Assembly (NCBI RefSeq): GCF_047496725.1
Contig: NC_132979.1
Span: 7,580,501 to 7,644,500, forward strand
Source of the DNA: Anoplolepis gracilipes
Taxonomy: Eukaryota; Arthropoda; Insecta; Hymenoptera; Formicidae
Direction of reading: 5' to 3'
Length of the DNA stretch: 64,000 nt
Shown: positions 26,611 to 37,860 of the stretch, in pieces
How the letters are laid out: each line of letters starts with the position of its first letter
How positions within the stretch are numbered: the stretch's first letter is position 1
The notes under the pieces: generated by a model
What the model was told of the DNA's origin: nothing
What the model saw: the letters and a program-made list of their open reading frames with translations, nothing else
The model's database searches: none
Made by a program: the position numbers and the translations under genes

Positions 26611-27831
26611 CTTTATTTTATTATAATTAAATATTTAAATATTTTGAATAAATAAATAATATCTTTGAGGGGCATCGGAAGTCAAGAATGCAGTGATGCA
26701 AGAATGTAATTCGTGTTGCAAAATATATAGCATTGTTCTTTAAATATATAGAAAATTGGGGTGAAGAGCCTAGAGCTCCTCGCGCCCATTTACGATTCAA
26801 ATGAGCCCATCTTTGAAAGCATTACGTATTTAAATCTATGCAGCGTCCTACAAACTTGAATGACTCGAGAGTATTATTTGCCGAAAGAAAACAGATGCGT
26901 TCACGCGATGGGCATTTATTAAAGAGCTATTACGCTGACATTTGTTGTCTTAGGATAGCACCGAAATTACTTTTAGCGTTCCCACGAAGACAATAGCTCT
27001 TACAGATACATACTGTTATCTTACATTTCGGACAATAACGGTGATTTGTTGAAGGAAAACACGCGCGCGTTTTCAACTTGGATTCATTTAATTTCGTTGA
27101 CATTTCAAGTCGAGTAGTCCTCAGCATCATTTTCTCACTGACCCTTCTTTCTGTAGCGTGAATCGGATAAAGGAGAAAAAATGAAATATTATACTTTACA
27201 ATCGTGATTGAAAGAAAAATGATTGACTAAAAACCAAACAAATTAAACTCCAATTAAATTTGTAATTATTCAAGACTCTCGATTGGGTAACGAAGAGGTG
27301 ACACTTTTTGTTCGATATATCGCGGAATTTTTCGAATTGATATCTGATATTGTTATTGTAATGCAGGAATGTTACGTGGTTAGCGTGGAATTTAACAAGG
27401 TGGAAGATGAAGAGAGACTTTCAGAGATCTCATGCATACAAAACTGTAAATATCGTAATTAAAAAAAAAAAAAAAAACACAACTCACCAAGGTGGATAGA
27501 CGCCACGTGGTGACGCGCCTCCCGCCCTGATCTGCTCGTTGACGTAACCGCTTCTAGGTACGTTAAGGGCGCTCCTGATGCCTACACTGGAACCGTCCAG
27601 GGTCCCGGGTCCTGGTTTGGGCACGTGACTGCTACAGTACACCTCCTTGTCGTTGATGGTGTGCTGATTGTTGTAGTACGTTTTTAGGGTGAGCTTGGTG
27701 CCGCAGATCGCGCACTTGAAGCAACCCGCGTGGAAGAACGTAAAGTCCTTGAGGGGACCCACCCTGTCCACCTGGTAGACAGTCTGAGCGCATCTCAGAC
27801 ACGTGCTCTCGTAGAAGTTGGGCCGATACAT
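12882..27831 (-). CDS. Hil: Hillarin (LIM plus transglutaminase-like KY-family protein), 11 coding exons
   Basis: The spliced frame gives about 837 residues, close to the roughly 820 of fly hillarin as I remember it. Exons, in transcription order: 27831-27488, 22744-22468, 17535-17419, 17247-17075, 16590-16347, 15928-15702, 15197-14976, 14875-14726, 14438-14249, 13861-13604, 13193-12882. All introns are GT-AG and every phase matches. Domains: a LIM domain at residues 11-72 (CLRC, FHAGCFKCAIC, EVYCSSH); a linker; a highly charged helical stretch at about 207-310; the transglutaminase-like domain at about 386-535; then a conserved C-terminal half ending SSKRN. Family members are cytoskeletal: leech hillarin lies in axon hillocks, vertebrate KY in the sarcomere, and fly Hil has been linked to cytokinesis and chaperone-assisted autophagy. 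The start is the first in-frame ATG after an in-frame stop. Extra 5' non-coding exons cannot be excluded. Confidence 0.95.
13604..13861 (-). CDS. Hil: Hillarin exon 10
   Basis: 86 codons in phase 0, reading SVVGNIVAFRVHAPCSGAFL and then DIFANAVTPKEYL, CKFKIACEELQTVMVPLP and ATRLFGLIPITHQ. This is the most strongly conserved block of insect hillarins as I remember them. Confidence 0.93.
14249..14438 (-). CDS. Hil: Hillarin exon 9
   Basis: It encodes YGLYFPDTNTNAVMYTDSTG, then ATVRIAMPANMQSSLIFHYN, and finishes at KRFVMQ before donor GTAAAT. These look like beta-strand repeats of the KY-family C-terminal half. The insertion NDGDGYDG is an acidic loop. Confidence 0.92.
14726..14875 (-). CDS. 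Hil: Hillarin exon 8
   Basis: A 150-nt exon encoding YEYDDHYFLTDPREFIYEFF and ending with ELPFVRSLFFR. It has phase 2 boundaries on both sides, a good TTTTAG acceptor and a GTAAGA donor. It contributes the segment after the transglutaminase-like core that is characteristic of KY/hillarin proteins. Confidence 0.92.
14976..15197 (-). CDS. Hil: Hillarin exon 7: core of the transglutaminase-like domain
   Basis: It reads YAGLHCVVIKGYSKSAGYQP, then RFRNSWNAVYVAGAWRFV and QCNWGARHLV. The expected His of the family triad aligns with Asn (about residue 492) and the expected Asp with Gln (about 507). The open frame extends into the 3' flank of the intron as FIEYS but the acceptor ATACAG sits before TTACGCGGG. 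Confidence 0.92.
15702..15928 (-). CDS. Hil: Hillarin exon 6: first part of the transglutaminase-like domain
   Basis: It reads VAQEDQKTFTDLVRQL, then EKARTIFRWITVKNL, typical of the helix that precedes the active-site loop. At the place where transglutaminase-like enzymes carry the nucleophilic Cys (consensus GxCxxYxxLF) this protein has HGTESYHVLF, with Thr at about residue 449. The exon ends in phase 2 inside a Ser codon. Confidence 0.92.
15979..16008. repeat. (CT)n microsatellite
   Basis: Fifteen CT units inside the hillarin intron between exons 5 and 6. Confidence 0.95.
16347..16590 (-). CDS. Hil: Hillarin exon 5: end of the helix and proline-rich hinge
   Basis: It encodes EKQSSEMLELINEARSEYM, then a Pro/Tyr hinge (EAPPPPYPSRAPPPQPPALA), then FADMDQIAIS leading into the transglutaminase-like domain. 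The hinge separates the coiled coil from the folded C-terminal half. Confidence 0.9.
17075..17247 (-). CDS. Hil: Hillarin exon 4: charged coiled coil
   Basis: The correct frame reads DEWEKELEQLSARWEREK and then EDLEKNMTLRRDKKKES. A 60-codon frame starting with MGEG in the same DNA is a shadow. The exon enters in phase 0 and ends in phase 2 (CG before GTATTT). Confidence 0.9.
17419..17535 (-). CDS. Hil: Hillarin exon 3: charged helix
   Basis: This exon has exactly 39 codons, phase 0 at both ends. It is almost entirely Arg/Lys/Glu/Asp (LEMKHRKEEDDLYRKF and on) and is predicted to be a continuous helix or coiled coil. The donor is CGA followed by GTATGT. Confidence 0.9.
18122..18155. repeat. 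(GTAG)n microsatellite
   Basis: About eight tetranucleotide units, in the second large intron of hillarin. Confidence 0.95.
19426..19479. repeat. (GT)n microsatellite
   Basis: Long GT run with one A interruption, within hillarin intron 2. A (GA)n run lies nearby at about 19190-19220. Confidence 0.95.
22468..22744 (-). CDS. Hil: Hillarin exon 2: Gly/Ser/Asn-rich linker and helix
   Basis: Acceptor TTGCAG precedes TTACGATAATG and the donor is CTG followed by GTGAGT. The first half (YDNVDSPNYARHLNGHG and on) is a low-complexity Gly/Ser/Asn/His linker. The second half, YGRFDASALHIAHALKQTE followed by KPIDYYL, is a conserved insect hillarin segment. An open frame continues upstream into the intron as far as about 22893 but is not needed. 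Confidence 0.9.
22745..27487 (-). other. Hillarin intron 1
   Basis: About 4.7 kb, AT-rich, with CT tracts (24468-24493), long A runs (24849-24873, 26117-26136) and a TA run. A CpG-rich patch lies at 24040-24330. No nested gene supported. Confidence 0.6.
26569..26608. repeat. (TA)n microsatellite
   Basis: TA run in hillarin intron 1. Confidence 0.9.
27488..27831 (-). CDS. Hil: Hillarin exon 1: start codon and LIM domain
   Basis: The exon holds ATG at 27831-27829 (MYRPNFYESTCLRC) and the complete LIM domain: CLRC, then HAGC, CAIC and finally CSSH as zinc ligands. An in-frame TGA lies a little upstream, so an earlier start in the same exon is not available. It ends with CCACCTTG before the donor GTGAGT, phase 2. 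The following linker (PGPGTLDGSSVGIRSALNVP) is typical of insect hillarin. Confidence 0.93.
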
Positions 27832-28100
27832 GATGACTGACAACCCGCTTGTCTTAGGACCACTCTGTTCGCGCACTCCCGGCACTCTGTCACGACTCCG
27901 TCGTCCTGATCACCGCTCGCTACGATCTCGCACGGCGCAGTGTTTCCTTCTCGATGCGTGCGACCTTGGGAATTAAAGGCCTCGATCAGGGAATAGAGAA
28001 ATTACCTCTCACCATTGAGATAAATACAAGGCGACGCCGGCGCAAGACGAATAACCGGGCATTACAGGCTGTTTAGAGATCGAAGCATGACTCACCTAGC
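27832..28100 (-). promoter_or_regulatory. Probable hillarin 5' UTR and promoter-proximal region
   Basis: The DNA just upstream of the hillarin ATG is markedly more GC/CpG-rich than the surrounding AT-rich sequence up to about 28060. I cannot see a clear TATA box or splice acceptor, so whether transcription begins here or in an exon further right is open. Confidence 0.35.
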
Positions 28101-31100
28101 CTTACCATTCTTTTCTAATTTCTCTTGGATTTTTCTTCAAAAGAAAGCATTATAAACTGATCTATTTCTAATTTCGAATTTGTAAAATTCACCCGATTTA
28201 AGTGAATTTATCATCACGAGTTTTAATGTATAATAACAAAAAACCATGGAGAAAGATTTCACTATCATAAAATGTGATTAAAATCAAAGAATTTTTATCC
28301 GAATATTAAACTTTATAGAAATAATAAAAATATATATAATAAATAATAAAATATAATAATAATATGTATATATAATAATAAAATACGTAAGGTTTGTAAA
28401 AATATAAAATTATTAAAAATTTTTAAATTTTCATACTCATATCCATACTTTAGAATTTGTTAGTTTTTACTCTTACTTATGGTACGAGATATTTTTATAT
28501 AGTTTCGGTCTACTTTTCCAACACAGGATATGAATGTGCGAGATGCCAAAGGTGGGAATCAAACGTACGCACGCGAAGGAATTCTACGTAAGAATCAGTT
28601 TGCAACTGTTAATTATATCAGTAGATTTTTTCCCAGCAGTTGGAACACGCTTAGCATTCGTAGTTGTTTCATGTTTTCAATTCGATAATTAACGTGCTTT
28701 TGTAAATGGCCAAGGATTTTTAATTAATTAATTTCTAACACTATCGTCGATTATTTGCAGCCGAATAAATTATTAATTATTCACCTCGTTACGTTACTTT
28801 ACTGTCCTCGTCTAATCTCCTTCTTCTGTCCTCCTTCATCCTTTACTGCTCCTTCATGGCATTTACATGACACTAACTCGCAAAAACACAATTAATTATG
28901 ATCACGCTGCACTTTACTTGGCACAGCACTGCCAAGATTAACATCATACACGTCGCGCATTTTATTCCATATTACAAAGGGCGAACAGGAAAATCAGCTT
29001 GCCACAAAGTTATATTAAACTACTATGTCTAACTACTGATCAATTAAACACTTGAGTCAATTCGATTTTATTTTACTCGCGATGTTATATACTGATGTGA
29101 CTGAGAAATTTGAAAATTATTATTGCCAACCTCATCCTGATACTGCACGATACTATCGTTAATTATTAGTCAAGACGCGAGTTAATTACTAGTTAAGACC
29201 CGGTAATCGCGAAAATTAATTACCCGCGGTAACTGACAATCTTGAATCGTTCGTAGGAAATGATAATTTATCATCTCCTAGAGTTCGCCGCGTGATCAAT
29301 TGTAAAAAATAAATCGACGATACTGAACAAAAAAAATAGTCGCACGTAAATAACAGTAGGCCTACTTTGACAATTACATATAAATAATAGTACTGCACAA
29401 AAGGAGACCGAATATCGTGCGATAAAAATCGTTTTATTGACACGAAATTTAATACATGTATTACAAAATAAATTTTTATACTGAATATATATATATATAT
29501 TTACCATTCCTCGTATTTCTTAAATTGTTGATTCATAATTTTCAAATTTCTCAGTTATTAAGTTAATAAAATATTTTGCGCATGCTAAACGAACTTGCTG
29601 CAACATCGATGCTATGCGTTTAATTAAAAATGCACGCCGTGCGCTTGTTTTATATTGCAACTGGAGAACATAAAAAATTACGTTTAACACGAAGCTATAT
29701 TAAACTACGAGATCAATAATGACTGTATTATTAATGTCGAGAGTGCTGTGTAAAGTGCCGCACGATTGTAATTAATCGTTTTCGCAATTGAGTATCACGA
29801 AGAACCAGCAAACGAGAGAGAAGGAAGGAGCCCAGCAGGAATCGAATGATGACGGCGCATTAAAAGTGAGAATTTTGTTAATTTATTATTTATTATTTAT
29901 TAATTTTGTTAATTTATTATTTATCAATTTAATTGCGCTTGCTATCCTCGCGGTAACAACTCAGTTTTAATATTTTATGATTGTACGATGTATATAAAAA
30001 ATTCTAAAAATTCTTATTTTTTTAATATTTGAAATGTTTAATGAAATGATTATAATTTTTTCATACTTTTTATATATATATTTAAGTAACGTTTAAAATT
30101 TATACAATTCTTTGGATTATTTAAATATTTTGTATTTTTTATATATGTTATGTTTCATATTTATTTTTGATTTACGATTCGTTGTAAGCATTTTTCAAAG
30201 ATGTCACATTAAATTTAAGCATGTCCCAGCATCTTTATTAATAATTTTTTACTAATTGATATGTTCAATAAATTTATGATCAGAATAATAAATCAGCTCA
30301 TAATTATATATTTGAATTTGATTTCTCGCAGTGGAGGAAATGTCAAGTCAGATTGAAATGATCTATTCCGATTTGAAAATGAAGGTGTATGCGAGGCGAG
30401 TCTGAATCGCCGACACTTTCCTGCGAAATTTTGCAACGAATCATTGCCAATAGCTCTCGTGGTGGGCGACTAAGGAGAGGAAAAATTACAACACCTTTAA
30501 TGACCGCGATATGCCTACGATAATGTAACGGCGAGATTTTCCCACGTATCATTCAGCTTGCGGGCACTCAATAGATTTTTCACTACGAGATTCTCGATAC
30601 CAATACATCTGCGAATCGGTTAATCTATCATTTCCGCGCTATTTTATTGCTATATTTTAGCGCGAGAGATGATTACATATTATCAATACAATTATAAGAA
30701 TAGAAAGTCATAGATGCAAGCGCAATTAATAAATGGAAAGTGAATATCGCACGAAATATCGATATTTTCTGCTTTAGAAAGAAATCATTTCTACTGTACC
30801 GTAGAAATTGTTGTTTTTCAAGCGCCATTTATTCTCAGTTGTCTATGAAAACAGCATACTGCTTAAATTAGTTAAACGCACTACTTCTTGCATCTATCGG
30901 CCCGCAATGCTTTCTAAATCCTTAATAGAATGCTATTCGTATTGAGGCTATTAGCAATCAAATAAATGTCATTCGAAAGATTTTGAATCTATAAATTCTT
31001 TCTTTCTCTCATCAATAAAAATATTTTGACAAATTAATATTAAATTAACGACACGGTAATATTGTTTTATTTCACACATCTTCGAATAAAAACATTATTT

Positions 31101-33263
31101 CTTATTAAATAGAAAAAATAAAATATATAAATTTATATTTTTTAAATATATAATTGTGTGAGAGAGAAAAAACTTTTATATGTATATAATAAAACATGTC
31201 TAAAATAAAAATAAAATATTTATACAAATATAAATACAAAATTAAAAAGTGGTTTGAATGTTATAAAGTAAAATTAAAAAAAATGCAATGTCTTGAAATA
31301 ATATTGAAATTTTGAATTAAAAATGAAAATTTCTTTATCAAAATTTTTGAAATCGATTTTGTTCTAGCATTTATTCATAACGAATTTGCATGTACGAGAA
31401 CAACGAGAAAAGAGGGAAACAAAAAAATAATATATCTAAAATGGAAAATGAAAATATTTATATAAGCTATTTTACTATTTTATAAATAATATATATAGAT
31501 AAATATATAGATTTTATAAATAATCAATGTACAATAAAATAATTTATTTGTATATTATTAAAATCTCGCTTGAAAAATTTAGTTGCTTTTATGCATTATA
31601 AATAAATAATTAAAATGTATAAAATATATAAATACTTCTCTCATTAGAGATTTTAAATAATCCGTTAAAATCATTATTCATCCTTTCTCATATTACATGG
31701 ACAGTAAAATATTTAAATACTATAGTTTCATTAATTTATACTCAGCCTCTTTATTTTTCTTTTACGATTTACGTTTTAAATATTTAAAAAAATACAAGAA
31801 ATAATATTTAAAATGCAAGTTAATGCAAGTTTAAAAACTTGAAATATTATTTGAAATAAGAATTTCCAATAATTCTCTTAAAATTATTATTTCAATTTAC
31901 CAATTTTTGCGTTTAAAATAAATATTTTTTATACATATATACGTATTTGCATGTACGTGTATATCTCTATAAATTTCGCGGAAAATAACTTTTTTTTCAA
32001 ATAATTGATTTTAACGAAACTATTTAAATGACTATTTTCAACGGCCTGCATTCGAAACGTGTCCACTATACAGTCGATAAACGATTCGAACAATAGCACT
32101 TGCAACACGCTATTAGCAATGCATTCATCAAACACGACACGTGCCTAGCCTGCGGTTCTCTCTCTCCCTCTCACGGGACAGCGAATTGGAATTTTTCGCA
32201 GCCAATTGACCGAGAGGGGTCGTTCCCCTTTTCTAGTTCCAACCAACATCAAATCTCTGCCGCGACGAAATCGATGCACAGGTCACATGCAGATGATCGC
32301 GATCTCACGATGACGCGCTTTCCATACCGATGGAACGTATCAGAAAGTTCCTCTTCCGAAGAGCGAGGTGCACACACCGCCATATCGGGAGAAAGGATTT
32401 TATGTACACATACATCGCGGTGCGTATATCGCGTACATCCTCACACATCGCGGCGAGGTATGAGCTAATTCTTTGTAAATGAGGCCACGGTGTGCATGAC
32501 CTGCTCTCGCCACTGCGAGATATTATAGTTTATTACCCCGCACAGACGGCTCTGTACAAAATATATCAAAAAAGCACTGTAAAGTGCATTTATAATATAA
32601 TTATGATTTTTGCTAAATTTACATTTATATTTAAACACGCGACAGCCGAGAAGAATATTTCAAAATAAATGTGCATTTTATATTTAAAAAAAACAAATGT
32701 TCCTTTTCTGCTATTATTTTTATTTAGAAGCAGCATAAAAAATGAAAGATGTTAAAAAAAAAACTTTTAAATCAAGATTTAAATATATACACTCTCTTAT
32801 TAATTGAATCGATGTATCATTAATAGTGGTTTCAGTTACAAAAATCACACTGTAAATGAAATCTCATCGAAGGAATCAGCAATAGTGGCTGTTTCAATCA
32901 ATGATGTTTAAAAATGTATCTTATATAATATTTCTTTATAATATATAATGTATATAATATATACATATAATTATTTATAATATATATGTGAGACAAATCC
33001 ATAGCCATATTATATTTTGTTAAAAAAATATCCGACAATGAGTTTAAAAATATCTTGTTTATTTTTGATAAACTTATCACATTTTAAGGACATACAATTT
33101 TGAATTTAAATATTAATTATACAAAATCTTACTGGCTTTAGTGAGACACGTAACAGCAAAATGTGAACGTTTTCACTGAAGATCAACGACATACTCACCG
33201 ATCTTCGGTGAAATCTTGTCGCCGCTTTAATCAGCAACATTTTCACTGATTCGATTGAAGAGA

Positions 33264-33301
<38 letters not shown>

Positions 33302-35648
33302 CCACTGGCGCAGAAACGAAAGGTAATCGACATTGGTTGATTTGCCTACTTTTGCATTTTCTCGTATTGAATTTCCCATTATAACACGATGCATAAGTAG
33401 ATACGGTCATTACCATCTGGCTCGAAATACATCGCTTCATCAACGAGCTAATGTTTGTGTTACTTGTTATACCGCCTCGCTATATATGTATAAGCCCAGT
33501 ATATCTATGCCGGTAACTGCCGGCGATGGAACTAATAATGCGTAATATTGATTATGATGTAACTGTGTGCCCGATAGCGCTAACAACGTTTCGCATCGAG
33601 TTACCGGTGAATACGCGATACTCGCGCAGACAACTCTACCAGTCCTGTTATCCGCAGGATAACAGAATGTGATAAATTAAACGCACGTCGCGGTTCTTTG
33701 ATACGTCTCCGTCGCGGACACAACTACTGTATTTCAATCAGACGATATATTTTCGTAATGAAACCCTATTCGATTAACGAGAGTCTGTCTTGCCGAGAGA
33801 AAGAGAGAGAGAGAGAGAGAGAGATTGCGCTCTTATAACGGAATTAACACGTCTCATTAAACGCGTTTTACTTTGCGTGCCTGACGAACCGCGGAAATTG
33901 TAAGATTCTCGTCAAACTTTATCAGCGCGAGCAGTCGCAGGTGTGGCTGAAGAGTCTTGATAAGCTGATAATAATAGTTTGATAAATATTTTTTTTTTTT
34001 TTTTAAGAAAAATAACAATAATCACACATTGCCTGTATAGGTTTTTTTATCCTAAATGTAATTTTAAACCAACATTTTTTCTAAGGTATCAATTCCTGAA
34101 CGTGTGTTTTTTTATAAATATTAACCGTATTTTGATTCATATTTTTAAAAACACGAATATATAAAATAAAACAAAATATCAGGATTTGGATGCAAAACAA
34201 CATTTTGTACGTAAAATATTAATTGTACTTTCGAAAAATACATATTACATTTCTGTTTAAATATTCTTTCAAAAAATTTTTCCTTCAGAAAATATAAAAA
34301 AATATATTTTATGTATTAGACAAAATAGTTTTTCCGTCTAATAATAAGTCTAGATGTTTTGTTTTATTTTATAAATTTTGTATTTTTTAAAATGTAGATA
34401 GAAAGGAGCTGAGTATAGTATTTTAATTAAAATGCATATTTTTGTACAGGAATCGGTTTTGTTTAGACACTTTCTGTGTTATTTTACATCACAAAAAAAT
34501 TAAAAATTTTGAAATTACAGCTCTATTTGAGAGATCTTGGAAATATTAATAATTTTAATCAGACCAATTTCTTTGGTATTGAAGTTTTAACAAAAAAAAT
34601 GCTTAATTTTGAATGAAATAAAACTCTTCTAGTATATTGTACATCCCATAACAACACGTTACATTATATTTAAAAAAATAGCCTCTTTTAACAATTTTAA
34701 AAGTATTAAAGTATTATTATTTGGGACATGATGGAGCACATTTCTAAGATTATTGATCATCAACAAACTACAACGAATAATTACCTTCATTTTCTGATTG
34801 TTAGATTCTTTTAGATTAAAATACAAAGAGATTTCAAACGAAAGTTTGACCGAAGAAGACACGTATAGAAAAACACGTGTCTAATCCTAGACCTACTTGA
34901 CAAGCGCCGTACAAGATTATTCTTCGCTTCCGAGATCTATTGACGCTCAAGTTTCATTACTTTCCATTCACCTAGATCCGTCCCTGGTCGACAACCATTC
35001 GCGAGAGTCCGCGGCTTGCGTACGCCGAGAACGGCGACTCTCCGTGGAATGCGATCGGAGCGGCACGATTATGGCACGAGAATTGCATAACTCCGTGAGT
35101 GAGAAACGGGCGGCCGCCAAGTGCGATTGGTCGCATAATACGGGTCCTCCTTTATAAATCCCACCGTCTTCCGAGGCGTCATTTATCGCTCGTTAAATTA
35201 AAAAAAAAAAAAAAAAAAAAAAACCGATAAGTGTCATCGCACCTCGAGACGAGAAGAGAAAGAAAGCTCTCTGTTTTTTTCCTTTTTTTTTTCTCTTTTT
35301 TAAGGAAGAAAGCGAGACGCGAATATTATATTTACGCGCATTCCTTTGGTTTATCGCACGATAATAATGCCCATTCGAATGCCCACCGTGTCCCCATTCT
35401 TTCTGGCCCACCTTCTCTCCTAGGTATTTCACGCCCGCCGCACGCGCATGCACGCCAGGCCCACCGACGAAACACGCGTGTCCCGCCGTGCCACGCACGC
35501 ACACGCAACTTTATTACGAGGTAAATCACGGGGAATGCGGCCGCGATTCGGATACCTATGCGCGCGAAACGCAGTTTCGCCGAGACAACGAAATAACGGG
35601 ACGCGTGTCATGGGACGAGTAAGACCCCATAGAAAAATTATTAGAAAT

Positions 35649-35856
35649 AAGAATGAATATTAAATAAATTTTGGAATTAATTTACTTTAGAAAAGAGAGT
35701 GGATTAATGCATAATAAATTAAGAATAATAAATATTAATCCGGAATAATCTCCCAAAAGTAATGAATATTAATTAGGAATAATTAATCCACATTCTATCA
35801 GTTTGAAGTAAAATAATTTCAAATTACTCTGTCGAATATTTAATATTTATTCCTGT
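35649..35856. repeat. Imperfect inverted repeat (hairpin or small MITE)
   Basis: The left arm near 35667-35713 (ATTAATTTACTTT ... AGTGGATTAAT) pairs with the reverse complement of 35781-35825 (ATTATTTTACTTC ... TGTGGATTAAT). Weaker similarity continues outwards to about 35649 and 35856. The loop is about 65 bp. No clear target duplication seen. Confidence 0.6.
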
Positions 35857-36739
35857 TCCTAATGCCCTTTCTCTAGGGTGTACTCAGTCTAAAAAAAGAA
35901 ATATCGTGACGTCATTAATCTGATGACAGTAGATTTATCAAGTTTTTCCAACGATTTATCAAGAACGTGTTACATAATAAAAAAAAAGAATATTTGATAT
36001 AAGCATGTGTTAAGCATGTCAGAACGATATAAATGTATTTATGTAGCATAAAGGAATCTGTTGTAAAAAAGACTCATGAAAACGCAATAATGTCGCCATT
36101 CGTGTTGTCCTAATTGATGTAACGTAAATTTAACGAGCGATTTAACATCGATTTATCCGGGCATCCTCTGCGATCAGGATATTAAAAGTATTTCCGTTTT
36201 GATAATTAACTTTAATTACAGCTTTGATTAACGAGGTAAAAAGTCAATTAACCCGCGTAAAGCGCGTGACCGATAAATAACGGTCTCTTAATTTCTTATT
36301 TAATTATGATGGTGAAACGTATTATTATTCCGATGGCTCTGATAAAGGAATATTTGAAAACTTTTCACCAGAAAAGTGTGCAAAATTTAAATAACAATGA
36401 TGTACGCAATTTGGAGTAATTTAAATTTGTAGAACACCGCGATACACGTTCATTGACGCTTCAGGCACGTGTCCTAATTTTAGTCCCATGACAGGTTTCA
36501 CGTACATCCATTATAGATGAATAATCATCGAATCTAAAGAATACTCTCTAGAAAATTTCTCCGATCACTCTCAAACATCTGCGAATAGATTCAACCTTTA
36601 TAATTTGCAAAGTTAATTAAGAGGAAGAAGAAAGAGTTAAAGTAAATAGATAAACTGTGAAAAGTACCAGATATATGGTCGTGTATATCGAAAGATAAGG
36701 ACAACAGATGATTCATAGATAAACCGCATATACACATAT

Positions 36740-36742
<3 letters not shown>

Positions 36743-36800
<58 letters not shown>
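36743..36800. repeat. (TA)n microsatellite
   Basis: TA run bordering the GC-rich block that starts at about 36830. Confidence 0.95.
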
Positions 36801-36801
<1 letters not shown>

Positions 36802-36829
36802 CATATAACTGCGGCGACGCCCGGTACGC

Positions 36830-37411
36830 ACTTTTGCCTGAATTCCGCTTGCGCGGTCGAAAATCGCGGAATGGCGGATTCCGCTCCGGGTAAAAGTGGA
36901 GCGAACGTTGTTCCACTCGAAAATGCGAATATGTATATATCTCACGCCGATACGTACGTCCTCATAATCCTCGCTTCGTCCGCGAGCGGTCTTGATGACT
37001 GGTTCCGTGACTGCCAGGCATGTCTCGCTCCCTCTCCTTCTCTCTCTCTCTCTCTCTCTCTCTCGCTCCTTCTTTCTCGACTCGTCTGGTCCTCCTGGAA
37101 TCTGGCCTGGCCCTGGGCACCCCTATTCCGCGGCCAGGTAAAAGATCGCAGACGACGACGTGCCTCGAGCACCGCGTAACAAGCGCGGTATCCTCGCGAT
37201 CCTCCTGGATCCACCGATTGTCTCCGCACCGGGCATCGAAGTCACCAGCTCGAACGTCTCGCTCGCGGTTTCGCGGCTCGGGAAGGAGGAGGAGAGGCGG
37301 AGGGAATCGGCAGGTACCACTGAGGTGTCCACCTGTTTCTGAAACGATTCGCGATATCGATCGGCGATCCCGATGAAACGCACGCGTCGAAGATCCCGCG
37401 ATTTTCTCGCG

Positions 37412-37449
<38 letters not shown>

Positions 37450-37860
37450 GGTTCACGCGCGACCACTTTCGACCTTCCGGCGCGACCAACACCGTCTCTG
37501 ACACGCTTTCGGCCAGTCCGCCGTCTGGAATGAGGTCTTGACACTCGATGAGACGAGGCGGCCCCGCGACTCGGATCGGGCCTGAATATCGCCACCTGCC
37601 TCCGACGACGTTCCGAGAAGGTCTGAGGTGAGAGAAACGGCCATTTTGAGGGGCACCGTCGATGGATCGCGCAGGTGGCGCCAGGAGGTTGGAGAACCGA
37701 CCTGCCTCGTGTCCTACCTGCGTCTTTTACCTGCGGTAACGGTCACTCTCACGCGCGCGCTCACCTGGCGAGGATCTCATGGGCGCGGATCCGTACAAAG
37801 GTGTACCCTGAGAACGGCTGCTGCTCTCTCTCTCTCTCTCTCTCTCTCTTTTTACAACAT
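36830..37860. promoter_or_regulatory. GC-rich block with CT tracts and CACCTG sites
   Basis: A CpG-rich kilobase inside AT-rich spacer, 2-3 kb upstream of the proposed LUBEL promoter. It carries three long CT tracts (about 37038-37072, 37411-37447, 37824-37849; GAGA-factor-like sites) and CACCTG/CAGGTG at 37330, 37593, 37672 and 37762. Frames in all directions are open because of composition; none looks like a known protein. An enhancer, promoter or unknown exon is possible. Confidence 0.35.

Larger units (their letters stand above)
28101..36829. other. Divergent intergenic spacer, AT-rich part
   Basis: No supported gene between hillarin and the GC-rich block. Contains TA runs (33270-33299), a GA run (33796-33825), an A-rich run at 35200-35224 and the inverted repeat at 35649-35856. 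Confidence 0.6.

Noticed and set aside
26930..27130. Minus-strand frame with CPKC and CICKSYC pattern
   Set aside because: It looks a little like the cysteine-rich tail of a piggyBac-type transposase, but it is short, within a hillarin intron, and has no upstream transposase frame.
32100..32468. 122-codon plus-strand frame
   Set aside because: No recognisable motif, ordinary spacer composition, no splice partners.
36962..37504. Several long overlapping frames in the GC-rich block
   Set aside because: They run through CT/GA tracts in all frames and give Arg/Glu or Ser/Leu repeats, typical of composition, not of coding sequence.
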